64,000 nt of DNA from an uncultured Erythrobacter sp. (GTDB lineage Bacteria; Pseudomonadota; Alphaproteobacteria; Sphingomonadales; Sphingomonadaceae): the NCBI GenBank assembly GCA_947488325.1, contig CANKYZ010000001.1, positions 496,001 through 560,000 on the forward strand, read 5' to 3'. How positions within the stretch are numbered: the stretch's first letter is position 1; every line of letters begins with the position of its first letter. Made by a program: the position numbers and the translations under genes. Shown piece by piece: positions 42,181 through 51,477 of the stretch. The notes under the pieces are model-generated. The model did not search any database and was not told the origin of the DNA. It saw only the letters and a program-made list of their open reading frames with translations.

Positions 42181-42951
42181 TCAGCTCCTAATCGACCCGC
42201 CACCATCGACGGTGAAATCGCAACCGGTTGTAAAGCTGGCTTCATCGCTGGCCAGGAAAACCACGGCTTTGGCAACTTCATCTGGCTCGCCGATGCGGTT
42301 CATCGGGTGGGTGGCCGCAAAATTGGTTTCGATATTCTCGGGCGTGTCTGCGCCAGAATATTTGTAGCGATCATACATTGGCGTGCGGATTGCGCCGGGA
42401 TGCACCATGTTTGCGCGAATAGGGACGCCCCGTTCTGCACAATCAAGTGCGATAGATCGGGTAAGGCCAAGCAGACCAGCCTTGGAAGCGCTATAGGCTG
42501 CAACGAACGCAGCAGCGCGAATTGCGATCATCGAACCGATGTTAACGATCGCACCTGGCTCGCCGCTTGCTTCCATCGCCGGAATCGCGGCGCGGCATCC
42601 GTGGAAGGGGCCTGCAAGGTTGATGTCGATAGTCCGCCGCCAGCTATCGAGATCGACATCGACGACGTTTCCGGGTTCAGAAATTCCGGCGATGTTGCAC
42701 AGAACGGTGAGTTTGCCGAAATGGTTCTGCGCGGCCTTCACCGCCGTGTGCCATTGGTCAAGATCGCGCACATCCAGCTCAAAAGCTTCGGCATTTTCAC
42801 CCAGTTCATCTGCGAGCGCGCGAGTTTTGTCGATTTGGATATCGCAGAGAAGCACCTTGCCACCTTCAGCCACGATCATGCGGCCAACGGTGGCGCCTAT
42901 CCCCTCAGCTCCGCCTGTAACGAGCGCGACTTTGCCTTGCATCTTACCCAT
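42181..42951 (-). CDS. NAD-dependent short-chain dehydrogenase
   Basis: A 256-residue classical SDR: TGGAEGIGATVG, CDIQ with an acidic residue after the second strand (favouring NAD), NIAGISEPG, NIGSMIAIRAAAFVAAYSASK (complete Ser-Tyr-Lys) and TTGCDFTVDGGG. It probably oxidises a 3-hydroxyacyl-CoA or cyclic alcohol. It begins at the base next to the thiolase stop, so it is probably translated with the thiolase and DUF35 genes. Confidence 0.9.
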   Translation of the reverse strand: MGKMQGKVALVTGGAEGIGATVGRMIVAEGGKVLLCDIQIDKTRALADELGENAEAFELDVRDLDQWHTAVKAAQNHFGKLTVLCNIAGISEPGNVVDVDLDSWRRTIDINLAGPFHGCRAAIPAMEASGEPGAIVNIGSMIAIRAAAFVAAYSASKAGLLGLTRSIALDCAERGVPIRANMVHPGAIRTPMYDRYKYSGADTPENIETNFAATHPMNRIGEPDEVAKAVVFLASDEASFTTGCDFTVDGGGSIRS

Positions 42952-44124
42952 TTAGCGCTCCAAAATAGCGACTGCGGAAAGACCCGGAGCGCCATAGACG
43001 TGTGAATACCCAGTCTTGGGGCCAGTCCCATCGGCACCAGGAACCTGCCGTTCGCCGGCGCGCCCACGCAATTGCTCCACATTTTCATAAACCTGGCGCA
43101 GGCCGGATGCGCCAACAGGCTCTCCGCAAGCGAGGCAGCCGCCATCTGTGTTGATCGGCAGTTTGCCGCTGGACTCGGACCAGCCATTGGCAAGCCATTC
43201 TTCCTGCTCGCCGTCTTTGCAAAAGCCGTTTTCGGCCATGTGCATGATCTCCGCGCCGGATTCTGTGTCCTGCAATTGCGCAACATCGATATCATCCGGC
43301 CCGATGCCTGCGCCTTCAAAGGCGGCTCTCGATGCAAGGACGGTGGGCTTACCACCCTCTTTCACGCTAACGCCGGGCTGGAACACTTCAAAACTGTCAG
43401 GTGGGCGAGTGCGCACCGCGATATTGGCGATTTTGACTGACCCCTTGTTTCCCAGAGCGCCAAGTTCGCGTGCCTTCTTCTCGCTCGCCAAGATCAGCGC
43501 GACGCCGCCCTCCGCGGGCGCACAAAACATATATTTGGTCAGCGGATCATTGATCATTGGCGCATTCATGATGGTCTCCAGATCAATTTCGCTCCGCCGC
43601 CAAGCGTGTGGGGTCACCGTGCCATTGCGAAAGGCCTTTTCTGCCACCCGGCCCAGTGTTTCCCGGCTGATCCCGTAAAGTTGCATGTAACGCTGAATTT
43701 TCAGTGCGAAGAACTGTGTCGTCAGCATCATCCCGGTTTTGCCGTACCATTCAGGTAAGCCGTAATCCGCTGGTTTTGCGTTAAATGCACCGCGCGGATG
43801 CTTGTCAAAGCCCACTGCTAGGGCAAGATCGTACATACCGCTTGCAATGGCTTGCTGAGCTGCGACGAGTGCGCTGCCGCCGGTTGCGCAGCCATTGGCG
43901 ACATTGGTGAACGGGAGCGAGGTTAGCCCCAGCTCATTGACCATGATGTCTGCATTGCCAGCTGCTGCCGATCCGCCATAGGCGCATTCCATATCGGTCC
44001 AGTCGAGTCCCGCATCAGCGAGCGCTTGGCGAACGGCAAACACACCTTGTTCGCGGCCAGAGCGTTCTTCTGTTCGGCCAAAAGGGTGGATGCCAGCGCC
44101 GACAATATAGACATTCTCAGTCAT
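42952..44124 (-). CDS. SCP2-type thiolase / aldolase-like enzyme
   Basis: A 390-residue thiolase-fold protein of the lipid-transfer-protein class: N-terminal VYIVGAGIHPFGR, the nucleophile-site NGCATGGSAL with Cys79, NTDGGCLACGEPVGASG, and a C-terminal GxSAVAILER. Pairing with a DUF35 protein is typical of Ltp2-type aldolases that remove side chains, or of thiolases needing a small partner. It overlaps the DUF35 gene by four bases (ATGA). Confidence 0.88.
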   Translation of the reverse strand: MTENVYIVGAGIHPFGRTEERSGREQGVFAVRQALADAGLDWTDMECAYGGSAAAGNADIMVNELGLTSLPFTNVANGCATGGSALVAAQQAIASGMYDLALAVGFDKHPRGAFNAKPADYGLPEWYGKTGMMLTTQFFALKIQRYMQLYGISRETLGRVAEKAFRNGTVTPHAWRRSEIDLETIMNAPMINDPLTKYMFCAPAEGGVALILASEKKARELGALGNKGSVKIANIAVRTRPPDSFEVFQPGVSVKEGGKPTVLASRAAFEGAGIGPDDIDVAQLQDTESGAEIMHMAENGFCKDGEQEEWLANGWSESSGKLPINTDGGCLACGEPVGASGLRQVYENVEQLRGRAGERQVPGADGTGPKTGYSHVYGAPGLSAVAILER

Positions 44125-44546
44125 GCGGCTTGCTCCTTGGATTGAGTGATTGGCCGGAATGCAAATGTGTCATGCGTCGCGTTGAACGGCACAATGCAAA
44201 ACTCCATCGGCATATTCAATTTGAGATCTTCGAGCACTGCATCGACGATACGGCTTTCAACGATCACTTCGCCGGGTAGTTCAATATAGCCGAGCAGGAA
44301 CGACTGAAAATCGGGCGGACCTTCGCCCGGGGCTGATCCGGGGCCTTCATAGGGTTCTTTCGGAAGGAAACCTTGTGTGGTCCAAGACCAAAGCGTACCT
44401 TGGCGTGCCAATTTGTAGGGTTCAACATCTTTGGCGGCATCACCTTGCGGCATCGGGAACACCACCTTGCCATTGGGAAGCTTGCCACCCATCAAATGTG
44501 GCTGCGCTTCATCACTCCACAGCTCCGGGTCGATCTTGTGTCCCAT
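44121..44546 (-). CDS. DUF35 OB-fold partner of the thiolase, without zinc-ribbon cysteines
   Basis: A 141-residue protein matching the DUF35 pattern: LMGGKLPNGKVVFPMP, TLWSWTTQGFLPKEPY and a C-terminal OB-fold with IELPGEVIVESRI. The N-terminal zinc ribbon usually has four cysteines; here the equivalent residues are not cysteine, so the ribbon cannot bind zinc in the normal way. It overlaps the thiolase gene (ATGA) and should form a complex with it. Confidence 0.82.
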   Translation of the reverse strand: MGHKIDPELWSDEAQPHLMGGKLPNGKVVFPMPQGDAAKDVEPYKLARQGTLWSWTTQGFLPKEPYEGPGSAPGEGPPDFQSFLLGYIELPGEVIVESRIVDAVLEDLKLNMPMEFCIVPFNATHDTFAFRPITQSKEQAA

Positions 44547-44557
44547 ACCTGTCCCCC

Positions 44558-45646
44558 TCAGGCCGCTCTTGCGTATTCAGCGAGCGCACTGTCGACATCG
44601 CCAAACAGCTTTGTCAGCACCATCACGCGCTTCATCGCGTGGCCAATTGCCAATTCATCTGTGATGCCCATCCCGCCATGCATCTGCACTGCTTCGCGGG
44701 CGACAACGTCAACATTCTCGCCAATAAAGGCCTTTGCTCCGGCCGCGGCTCGGTGCCAGCCATCTGCATCTGTGCGGTCAGTCAGGGCAGCGCGGTACAG
44801 CATTGAACGGCATTGCTCGATCCGGGCATAGGCTTCGACCAAACGGTGTTGGAGCGCCTGAAAACCGCCAATAGCTTTTCCGAACTGCTCGCGTTCTTTG
44901 ACATAGACCAGTGTGTCATCGAGCAGCCTTTGCCCGAGACCAACCATTTCCGCTGCGGCAAGCAAACGCGCTTTGGCGGCGATGTCGGAAATTGTGGTCG
45001 GTTCAAGATCAAGCTTTGCCGCAGTGCCAATTTTCACGCGGTTTAGCCGCAATTCGCCTGCAATACTGCCATCTGTGAGCCGGTATGCGCGAACATCGAC
45101 TCCGTCGGGATCACGCGGGACCAGAAAGCACGCCGTGACCCCATCAAGATTCGCAGAAACGACAAACATGTCGGTCAGCAGCGCGCCCATCACGAATGTC
45201 TTCTCGCCCGCGAGCGTAAAGCCATCTGCTGATTTTTCAGCCTTCATTCCAGCTGCCTTAAGGCTGTATCTTTGTGCTCGCTCTGCCCAGGCAAAGCTGG
45301 CCAATTGCTCTCCGCTGAGCACTTTCTCGAGTGCGTCTTCCGCCCCGCCTGCTGCCAGCAATAGTGAAGGAACAACGCCATGTTCGAGCCACGGATCAGG
45401 TGAATTTGCTTTGCCAATGGATTCTGCCACCAAAGCCAAGTCCACCAGTGATCCCCCCATTCCGCCTGACCCTTCAGGTGCGGCAAGTGCGATCAAGCCA
45501 AGTTCTGCGATCTGCGTCCAGCGTCCGCGATCATAGCCGGAGGCCGAGAGGCGCAGCTTGCGCCGGGCCTCTACATCGATCGGTGCGGAAAAGCGCTCAA
45601 CCGAATTGCAGAACATTTCCTGCTCTTCGCTTAGATCAAAGTTCAT
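44558..45646 (-). CDS. Acyl-CoA dehydrogenase (short form)
   Basis: A 362-residue acyl-CoA dehydrogenase: SEEQEMFCNSVERF at the N terminus, APEGSGGMGGSLVDLALV, KEREQFGKAIGGFQALQH and a C-terminal QMHGGMGITDELAIGHAMKR. It is shorter than the family norm and lacks the TxGSD element in the FAD loop, as in the non-catalytic or partner subunits of heteromeric dehydrogenases. Eleven bases from DUF35 and 15 from the P450 gene, all on one strand. Confidence 0.88.
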   Translation of the reverse strand: MNFDLSEEQEMFCNSVERFSAPIDVEARRKLRLSASGYDRGRWTQIAELGLIALAAPEGSGGMGGSLVDLALVAESIGKANSPDPWLEHGVVPSLLLAAGGAEDALEKVLSGEQLASFAWAERAQRYSLKAAGMKAEKSADGFTLAGEKTFVMGALLTDMFVVSANLDGVTACFLVPRDPDGVDVRAYRLTDGSIAGELRLNRVKIGTAAKLDLEPTTISDIAAKARLLAAAEMVGLGQRLLDDTLVYVKEREQFGKAIGGFQALQHRLVEAYARIEQCRSMLYRAALTDRTDADGWHRAAAGAKAFIGENVDVVAREAVQMHGGMGITDELAIGHAMKRVMVLTKLFGDVDSALAEYARAA

Positions 45647-45661
45647 CGCGCGCGCCTCCCC

Positions 45662-46912
45662 TCAGCCCGCTTTAGAAAATGTGATCGGCAGACGGGTCAC
45701 ACCGCGCAGCAGAATATTCGGGAGGACCTCGATCCCGCCTTCATCAGCAATCGCAAAATCATCGAGCCGCTCGAGCAATTCATCGAATGCCACCAGCATT
45801 TCCTTGCGGCTCAGCATGTTGCCCACGCACATATGCGGCCCTTTGCCAAATGCCTGATGGGCACGTGCATTCTTGCGCTCGATATCGAATGTATCGGGGT
45901 TCTCGAACTTCTTGGGGTCGCGATTGGCCGCGGCATAGCGTAGCTGCACAACTGCTCCGGCAGGCATGGAAATGCCACCGAGTTCGGTGTCCTCTTTAAC
46001 AATCCGCCACATTCCCGCTGTTGGCGTTTCGTAGCGCAGCGCTTCCTCAACCAGATTGCCGATCAGTTTCGGATCGCGCCCACCGGCTGCGGTTTTTGCT
46101 TTTGCCATTTGATCGGGATTGCGGATCAGTTGAAGCAATCCACCAGCCAGCGTTGATGTCGTCGTTTCGTTACCGGCGACCATGAATTGCTGCATGATCG
46201 ACATAATTTCTTCGTCTGTGAGCGGAGTTTCACCCTCAACCCGCGCTTCGACCAGATCGGTGAGAAGATCGTCACCGCCATTGACGCGGCGATCTTCCAC
46301 CTTGGATTTCATGTATTTTTGATATTCGACGAAAGCATGCGCGCATTCCAATTGACGTTCACGCGTGATCATTTGGCTGAACCGATCAACAGCCGCATCA
46401 GACCATTCCTTGACCTGTTTTGGATCGTTATCGAGCCCGATTTGCTGCGCAATCATCGTCACAGGCAACGGAATCGCAAAATCTTTTACAAATTCGCATT
46501 CACCCTTTGCCTCCATCGCTTTGATAAGGTCGATGGATTTTGCGCGCATATCCGCTTCAATTGCGTTCACGCGCGGTGCGGAAAAAGCAAGGTTCACCAA
46601 TTTGCGATTGCGAGTGTGAACCGGCGCATCGGCGGTCAAAAGCGTTGGCGGATTGTCCCAGCCATCTTTGAGGATTTTCTGAATCTCTTCGTCTTCAGAC
46701 CCCATTAAAACTGTGAAATCGTTGGAAAAAACCTCTGGCTTTCTATTTGCTTCGTTGCACAGATCATAGCTGTAAACGACGTAAGTGTTCATTTCCGGCA
46801 GGTGTTCGATCGTGATCCCAGCATCGTGGATCGCGCGGTAATAGCCGAACGGGTCCAGCAATGTTTCGGGCGCAAATACGCTCGTATCCTTGATTGCTTC
46901 AGGCTTGTTCAT
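45662..46912 (-). CDS. Cytochrome P450 (first)
   Basis: A 416-residue soluble bacterial P450 that inserts oxygen into an unactivated C-H bond. The I-helix motif is AGNETT (246-251), the ExxR pair is E290/R293, and the heme ligand is Cys362 in FGKGPHMCVG. The ATG at 46912 follows GGGAG; an in-frame start at 46948 is less likely. It heads the minus-strand run into the beta-oxidation genes, so it may start attack on an alkyl side chain. Redox partners are not in the window. Confidence 0.93.
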   Translation of the reverse strand: MNKPEAIKDTSVFAPETLLDPFGYYRAIHDAGITIEHLPEMNTYVVYSYDLCNEANRKPEVFSNDFTVLMGSEDEEIQKILKDGWDNPPTLLTADAPVHTRNRKLVNLAFSAPRVNAIEADMRAKSIDLIKAMEAKGECEFVKDFAIPLPVTMIAQQIGLDNDPKQVKEWSDAAVDRFSQMITRERQLECAHAFVEYQKYMKSKVEDRRVNGGDDLLTDLVEARVEGETPLTDEEIMSIMQQFMVAGNETTTSTLAGGLLQLIRNPDQMAKAKTAAGGRDPKLIGNLVEEALRYETPTAGMWRIVKEDTELGGISMPAGAVVQLRYAAANRDPKKFENPDTFDIERKNARAHQAFGKGPHMCVGNMLSRKEMLVAFDELLERLDDFAIADEGGIEVLPNILLRGVTRLPITFSKAG

Positions 46913-47015
46913 CGCGGCGGCTCCCACTCGTAGGAATGTCGTATTCAATTCCTAGCGAATGGGGTGGGCATGGCGCGATGCGCGAATGTGTTAGGACTTA
47001 GGACAATAGGCCGCC

Positions 47016-47396
47016 TTATCCTGCGGCCAGATCACCAAATTCGCGCACAAACTCCGCGCTGTCGAAATAATCGCGCCATTTCGCGATCTTTCCATCAGAG
47101 TTCAGCTCGAATGTACCCATAACGCGAATCGTTCGCCGTCGGCCCTTCATCTCGAACCAATCGGTGCGTTCGGTTAGGACGACATTGGCGCTGGCAGCGA
47201 TGTGGTGCATCTCAAACCCGCATGCCTCGACGCCGGGAAAGCCATCCATCTTTGCGCGGACTTCGCCGACGCCATTTACCGTAGAAAGTGGAATATCGGT
47301 CCACTCGACATCATCGGCCATGAAGGAGTAGATTTTTTCCAAATCATATTCGTCCCATGCGGCGATAAAGGCCATGATGGTTTCAATCGGTGTCAT
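47016..47396 (-). CDS. Limonene-1,2-epoxide-hydrolase-like protein
   Basis: A 126-residue protein with the small alpha+beta fold of limonene epoxide hydrolases. The key residues are in place: VVLTERTDWF (the Arg-x-Asp pair) and KWRDYFDS (the second Asp), with a typical N-terminal IETIMAFIAAWDEYDLEKIY. It would open an epoxide with water. The ATG at 47396 overlaps the ThuA-like stop (ATGA); the longer open frame to 47558 runs inside that gene. Confidence 0.83.
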   Translation of the reverse strand: MTPIETIMAFIAAWDEYDLEKIYSFMADDVEWTDIPLSTVNGVGEVRAKMDGFPGVEACGFEMHHIAASANVVLTERTDWFEMKGRRRTIRVMGTFELNSDGKIAKWRDYFDSAEFVREFGDLAAG

Positions 47397-48166
47397 GGTG
47401 ATTCTCCGGCAATAAAATTCAGTGATTGCGCAAGCATTTGTCGCACGTGCGGATTGGCATAGGTCTGCGGTGCATCGCCGAATTGTAGATAAACGAGCGG
47501 CGCATTGCCTACTCGTTTGTGCCAAGCGACGAGATTGCTTGCGGGTGGGTGATCCCAACCTTCATTGGAGTAGAGTGTCCCTGATATTCCCAACGCTGCT
47601 GAATAGAAGTTGTCGCGGGTGAAAGCATAATCTGAGCGGACCAGCGGTTCGACATTGTCTTCGAAAACTTCGGCGAGATACAGTTCATCACAAATCGGGA
47701 ATTCAGCTGGAAGGCCAGCGGTCACCGGATGATCGGCTACGACCTTGGCGAAGTAATCGACATCATGCCGATAACCGGAATCGAGTACCTTTTCCCCGCG
47801 CACTTCCCCCGGAGTGTAAAGGAACCGGCCACCCAGCATTTCATGCCATTCGGGCCAATCCGCCCATCCGGCTAGTGCGTGGTGCATGGCAACCGCACCG
47901 CGCCCGCAGTCAAAGCGTTCTATGATCGCGCGGCGGAAAGCCTGTGATGGGGGGCGCGAAGTTACCCAGTCATCAGCAAAAGTGTAGCCGCCCATATCGT
48001 AAAACAAGACGGCATCGGAATCGCGGGCTGCGCCCTTCGCTACCGCGTCTTCGGCCTCAGGATGTATTAGGTGAGTGATCTCCCAATCGCTCAAATGGTT
48101 CAGCAATTCGGCAAAGGGCTCGCTTTCATAAGGATGACCTCCTGAAAGAGCGAGCAGTGACTTCAT
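47393..48166 (-). CDS. ThuA-like protein, copy 2
   Basis: A 257-residue ThuA-type protein: LLALSGGHPYESEPFAELLN, VLFYDMGGYTF, GRGAVAMHHALAGWADWPEW, DELYLAEVFEDN and NAPLVYLQFGDAPQTYANPHV. It shares a domain type but little sequence with the copy at 41.4-42.2 kb. The start overlaps the MDR stop (TAATG), and its stop overlaps the epoxide-hydrolase-like gene, giving a tight three-gene unit. Confidence 0.78.
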   Translation of the reverse strand: MKSLLALSGGHPYESEPFAELLNHLSDWEITHLIHPEAEDAVAKGAARDSDAVLFYDMGGYTFADDWVTSRPPSQAFRRAIIERFDCGRGAVAMHHALAGWADWPEWHEMLGGRFLYTPGEVRGEKVLDSGYRHDVDYFAKVVADHPVTAGLPAEFPICDELYLAEVFEDNVEPLVRSDYAFTRDNFYSAALGISGTLYSNEGWDHPPASNLVAWHKRVGNAPLVYLQFGDAPQTYANPHVRQMLAQSLNFIAGESP

Positions 48167-49176
48167 TAAGCGATTTTCAAGATCATCTTGCCGTCGTTGG
48201 TTCCGGCAAAAAGACGCATGAAACTGTCAAAAGCGTTCTCTAACCCCTCATCGATATGTTCATCAATCATGAGGTTTCCGGCTGCGGCAAATTCGCCCAT
48301 TTTGACTGCGCCCTCGCCAAAACGTTCAACATAATCAGCGACCAGCAGGCCGCGGATCGAGGCACGCTTTACGATCAACTGCCACAGATTGCGCGCGCCC
48401 CGCGGATCGGTGTTGTATTCACTGATCAATCCGCACAATCCGACACGAGCATAGAGGTTGAGGTTCATCAGGCCTGCATCAAGGATTGCACCGCCGACAT
48501 TTTCAAAGATCACATCCACACCATCTGGCGCAGCTCTAGCAATTGCGGTGGTGAGGGCAGCTTGGTCTTTTCCGCGATAATCAATGGCAGCGTCAAAACC
48601 GTATTTCTCGGTTAGCCGTGCGCATTTTTCTGGACCGCCAGCAATACCCACCGCGCGGCATCCATGGATTTTTGCAAGTTGCCCGACAAGTGAGCCCACC
48701 GCACCGGCAGCGCCTGATACCAGAACGGTTTCACCTGCCTTTGGCTCGCACACTTCGAGAAACCCGAAATAGGCCGTCATCCCAACCGCACCGAAGATCG
48801 ACAGATAGTTGGTCACTTCTGGCACCAAGGTGGCGTCGATTGGCTGCGTGAAGCCGCCGACCGCGCTGACGGAATAATCTTCCAGTGCGTTGAGGCCCAT
48901 GACCCATTGGCCTTTTTCAAAGCTTTCCGCGCGGCTTTCTTCAACCACGCCGATTGTGCTGGCGCGCATTGCATCGCCCAGCGCGACTGGCGGCATATAA
49001 TTTCCGCCTGCATCCATCCATCCGCGCATCGCCGGATCGAGCGAAGCGTAGTGATTGCGGATCAGAAATTCGCCCTCGACCAGTGCAGGAGTTGGTTCTG
49101 TGATAAAATCAAAATCTTCACGCACAGGTTCGCCATCTGGGCGACGTTGCAAGAGAAAGCGCCGGTTGTCGGGCAT
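48166..49176 (-). CDS. Zinc-independent MDR NADP-dependent oxidoreductase (first)
   Basis: A 336-residue medium-chain reductase of the prostaglandin-reductase/YncB type: SLDPAMRGWMD near the N terminus, GMTAYFGFLEVCEPKAGETV, cofactor loop VSGAAGAVGSLVGQLAK and GIAGGPEKC. No zinc-ligand cysteines. It would reduce an enone double bond. The ATG at 49176 is chosen because AAGGAATTCTA lies upstream. Two paralogues are at 51.5 and 62.5 kb. Confidence 0.9.
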   Translation of the reverse strand: MPDNRRFLLQRRPDGEPVREDFDFITEPTPALVEGEFLIRNHYASLDPAMRGWMDAGGNYMPPVALGDAMRASTIGVVEESRAESFEKGQWVMGLNALEDYSVSAVGGFTQPIDATLVPEVTNYLSIFGAVGMTAYFGFLEVCEPKAGETVLVSGAAGAVGSLVGQLAKIHGCRAVGIAGGPEKCARLTEKYGFDAAIDYRGKDQAALTTAIARAAPDGVDVIFENVGGAILDAGLMNLNLYARVGLCGLISEYNTDPRGARNLWQLIVKRASIRGLLVADYVERFGEGAVKMGEFAAAGNLMIDEHIDEGLENAFDSFMRLFAGTNDGKMILKIA

Positions 49177-49221
49177 TAGAATTCCTTTGACCAAAAAATA
49201 CCTTGGATGGGCGGTGTCTAA

Positions 49222-51360
49222 TCAAGCTGCGACCAACTTGACCGGGATTGCGCTTTGCAGAGTCATCCCCGTGATGGGGTCAAAATCGACCACTTCACTG
49301 GTTAGCCTGTTGGTCGAAGATCCGCGCTCGCGCACATTTTCTTTCGACGCGTCAGCATCGCCGTAAGCGTGTGCCATGGAAACGAGGCCCCGGCGCACTT
49401 TGTCGCTGGCTTTGACTACGCCATGGATCGTCGCATGCGGGCTAGTGATCTCGACGATCCCGCCCTCTTCGAGGCCCAGTTTGGCAATGTCTTCTGGATG
49501 AATGTAAGCGGGATTGGTGGTGGTTTTACCCTGAAGTTTCTTCAACGGATGACCGATCGAATTGAATCGCGTCTTTGATCGACGGCTGATCAGTTTGAAT
49601 TCAAATCCAGCGACGCTCGGTGTGTCTTCGGCATAACGTAGAATTTCACCCGGCATATCGCCGACGGCAAGGTCGAAACGGTGAAATTCATCCTCTTCGA
49701 TCGGCTCTACGTCGGGGTGAAGTTCGGAATAAACCACTGCCGCACCGCCTGCTGCTTGGGCATCTTTGCGCACTTGGCTCGGCTTCATTAAGGAACCTTC
49801 GACCATCAGATCAAGGAACTCTTCTTTGCTCGGTTTGCGATCCACTGGTAGCGGACCACCCGCCAGTTGCATTGTGATCCCCAGATGTTTGGCGAGCGTC
49901 CAGAACATCTCATATTCGTCAATCACATCACCCGGCGGCGTCGCAACCGCTTCGACATAACGAGCATAGGGCGTTTCGTGCCACCATTCGGACAGGTTGG
50001 TGATGTCTTCACGTTCAAGGCATTGCGACGGGGCAAGCACAACATCGGCGCGTTTCGCGCTGGCGCTCATCCATGGATCAATCTGGACGAACAGTTCCAG
50101 ATCATCGAGCGCGCGAACCATCTTAGCCTGATCGGGAAAGCCGACCACGGGGTTGCCGCCAACAGATATGAATGCACGCACTTGGCCTGCACCGGAAGTG
50201 AGGATTTCATCGGCTAGCACGTTGCACGGCATTTCCACACCGAGGTGACCCAGCCCGCGAAAGCGTGATTTCGGCATGCCTTCTGCGCCGAACATTGGCA
50301 CAGGCGGCGCGACCTGCGCACGGCGCGGGCCCTGCGGCGTGGTGAACACACCGGGGATCGAGGCTTGTTCGCCCTCTTGCTTGAATCGTGCGCAAATCGT
50401 GTTCAGACAGGTGACAAGATACTCAGTCAGCGTTCCATTGCCTGCCATTTCGGGGCCGGTTCCTGTGACCGCGCAACCTTTTGATCCGCCTGCAAACATG
50501 CGAGCGGCGGCAATCAACTGATCGGTTTCCACTCCTGCGCGGGTCGCAGCAATTTCGGGAGTCATGGATTTTACCGCCGATACGAGTTCATCAAACCCAT
50601 CGACATGGGCGGAGACGAAATTGCGATCATACAGCCCCTCTTCGATGATGATATTCAGCATCCCGGCGAGTAGTGCCGGATCCTCACCCGGCTTAACAGG
50701 CAAGTAAACATCGGCGAGCCGCGCGACATCGCTTTCACGCGGGTCCGCAACAATCAGCTTCAATCCTTCTTCCTGACGGTCGCGGATGCGGCGCGATGGG
50801 CTGAAGGGCGGCACTCCGCCAACTGGAGCATAATGCGAAACAATCGGATTGTTGCCGATGAACATCGCAACGTCGCTTTCGCTGAACGTGTTCGGACCGG
50901 CCAACCATTTGCCGTATCGCATAGTGGTAAAGACCTTGGCTGGCTGATCCAGAGTAACCGAAGTATAGAAATTGCGGGTGCCGATTGCTTGCGCAAAGCT
51001 CATCGAAGCAGCCATCGCGGCGCTGTTTTGGAAACCGCCGGAACCCATGAATACAGCGACCGAGTCCGGGCCATGTTCGTCAATGATACGTCGCAGCTTG
51101 TCTGCAACGTGTTTAAGCGCCTCGGGCATGGGCGTGTCTTGAAACTCACCGTCCTCACCGCGCACTTGACTGTGATGCAGGCGATGATCGGCATTGTGTG
51201 AATCGGGAAGCTCTCGCCCCTTCATGCAGGTGTAGCCGCCATATTCGGGATCATCTGGATCGCCGCGCACTTCGACAACCTTGCCATTGTCTACGTCGAC
51301 CAACATTGCGCAATTTGCGTGGCAGAACCGGCAGAACGTTTTGTGTGTCTCTACACCCAT
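49222..51360 (-). CDS. Molybdopterin-dependent oxidoreductase (DMSO-reductase family)
   Basis: A 712-residue bis-MGD enzyme. The N-terminal 4Fe-4S motif is C10-x2-C13-x3-C17-x27-C45 (from KTFCRFCHANCAM to YTCMKGR). FMGSGGFQNSAA, GNNPIVSHYAP and the C-terminal NPAYIHPEDIAKLGLEEG, a substrate- and cofactor-channel domain, follow. The frame stays open to 51795, but the ATG at 51360 has AAGGAG upstream. No twin-arginine signal is seen, so it is cytoplasmic. The substrate is unknown. A MobA-like cofactor enzyme is encoded nearby. Confidence 0.92.
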   Translation of the reverse strand: MGVETHKTFCRFCHANCAMLVDVDNGKVVEVRGDPDDPEYGGYTCMKGRELPDSHNADHRLHHSQVRGEDGEFQDTPMPEALKHVADKLRRIIDEHGPDSVAVFMGSGGFQNSAAMAASMSFAQAIGTRNFYTSVTLDQPAKVFTTMRYGKWLAGPNTFSESDVAMFIGNNPIVSHYAPVGGVPPFSPSRRIRDRQEEGLKLIVADPRESDVARLADVYLPVKPGEDPALLAGMLNIIIEEGLYDRNFVSAHVDGFDELVSAVKSMTPEIAATRAGVETDQLIAAARMFAGGSKGCAVTGTGPEMAGNGTLTEYLVTCLNTICARFKQEGEQASIPGVFTTPQGPRRAQVAPPVPMFGAEGMPKSRFRGLGHLGVEMPCNVLADEILTSGAGQVRAFISVGGNPVVGFPDQAKMVRALDDLELFVQIDPWMSASAKRADVVLAPSQCLEREDITNLSEWWHETPYARYVEAVATPPGDVIDEYEMFWTLAKHLGITMQLAGGPLPVDRKPSKEEFLDLMVEGSLMKPSQVRKDAQAAGGAAVVYSELHPDVEPIEEDEFHRFDLAVGDMPGEILRYAEDTPSVAGFEFKLISRRSKTRFNSIGHPLKKLQGKTTTNPAYIHPEDIAKLGLEEGGIVEITSPHATIHGVVKASDKVRRGLVSMAHAYGDADASKENVRERGSSTNRLTSEVVDFDPITGMTLQSAIPVKLVAA

Positions 51361-51477
51361 CGAATTTCTCCTTGCGAGTACGATACCAGAGCGACGCCGG
51401 ACAGCGACTGACACTTTTGTCCGTAGAGGCTGCGCCGCACTGCCCGCATTAGGGATGTGAAAAGAGGAGGATTCCTG

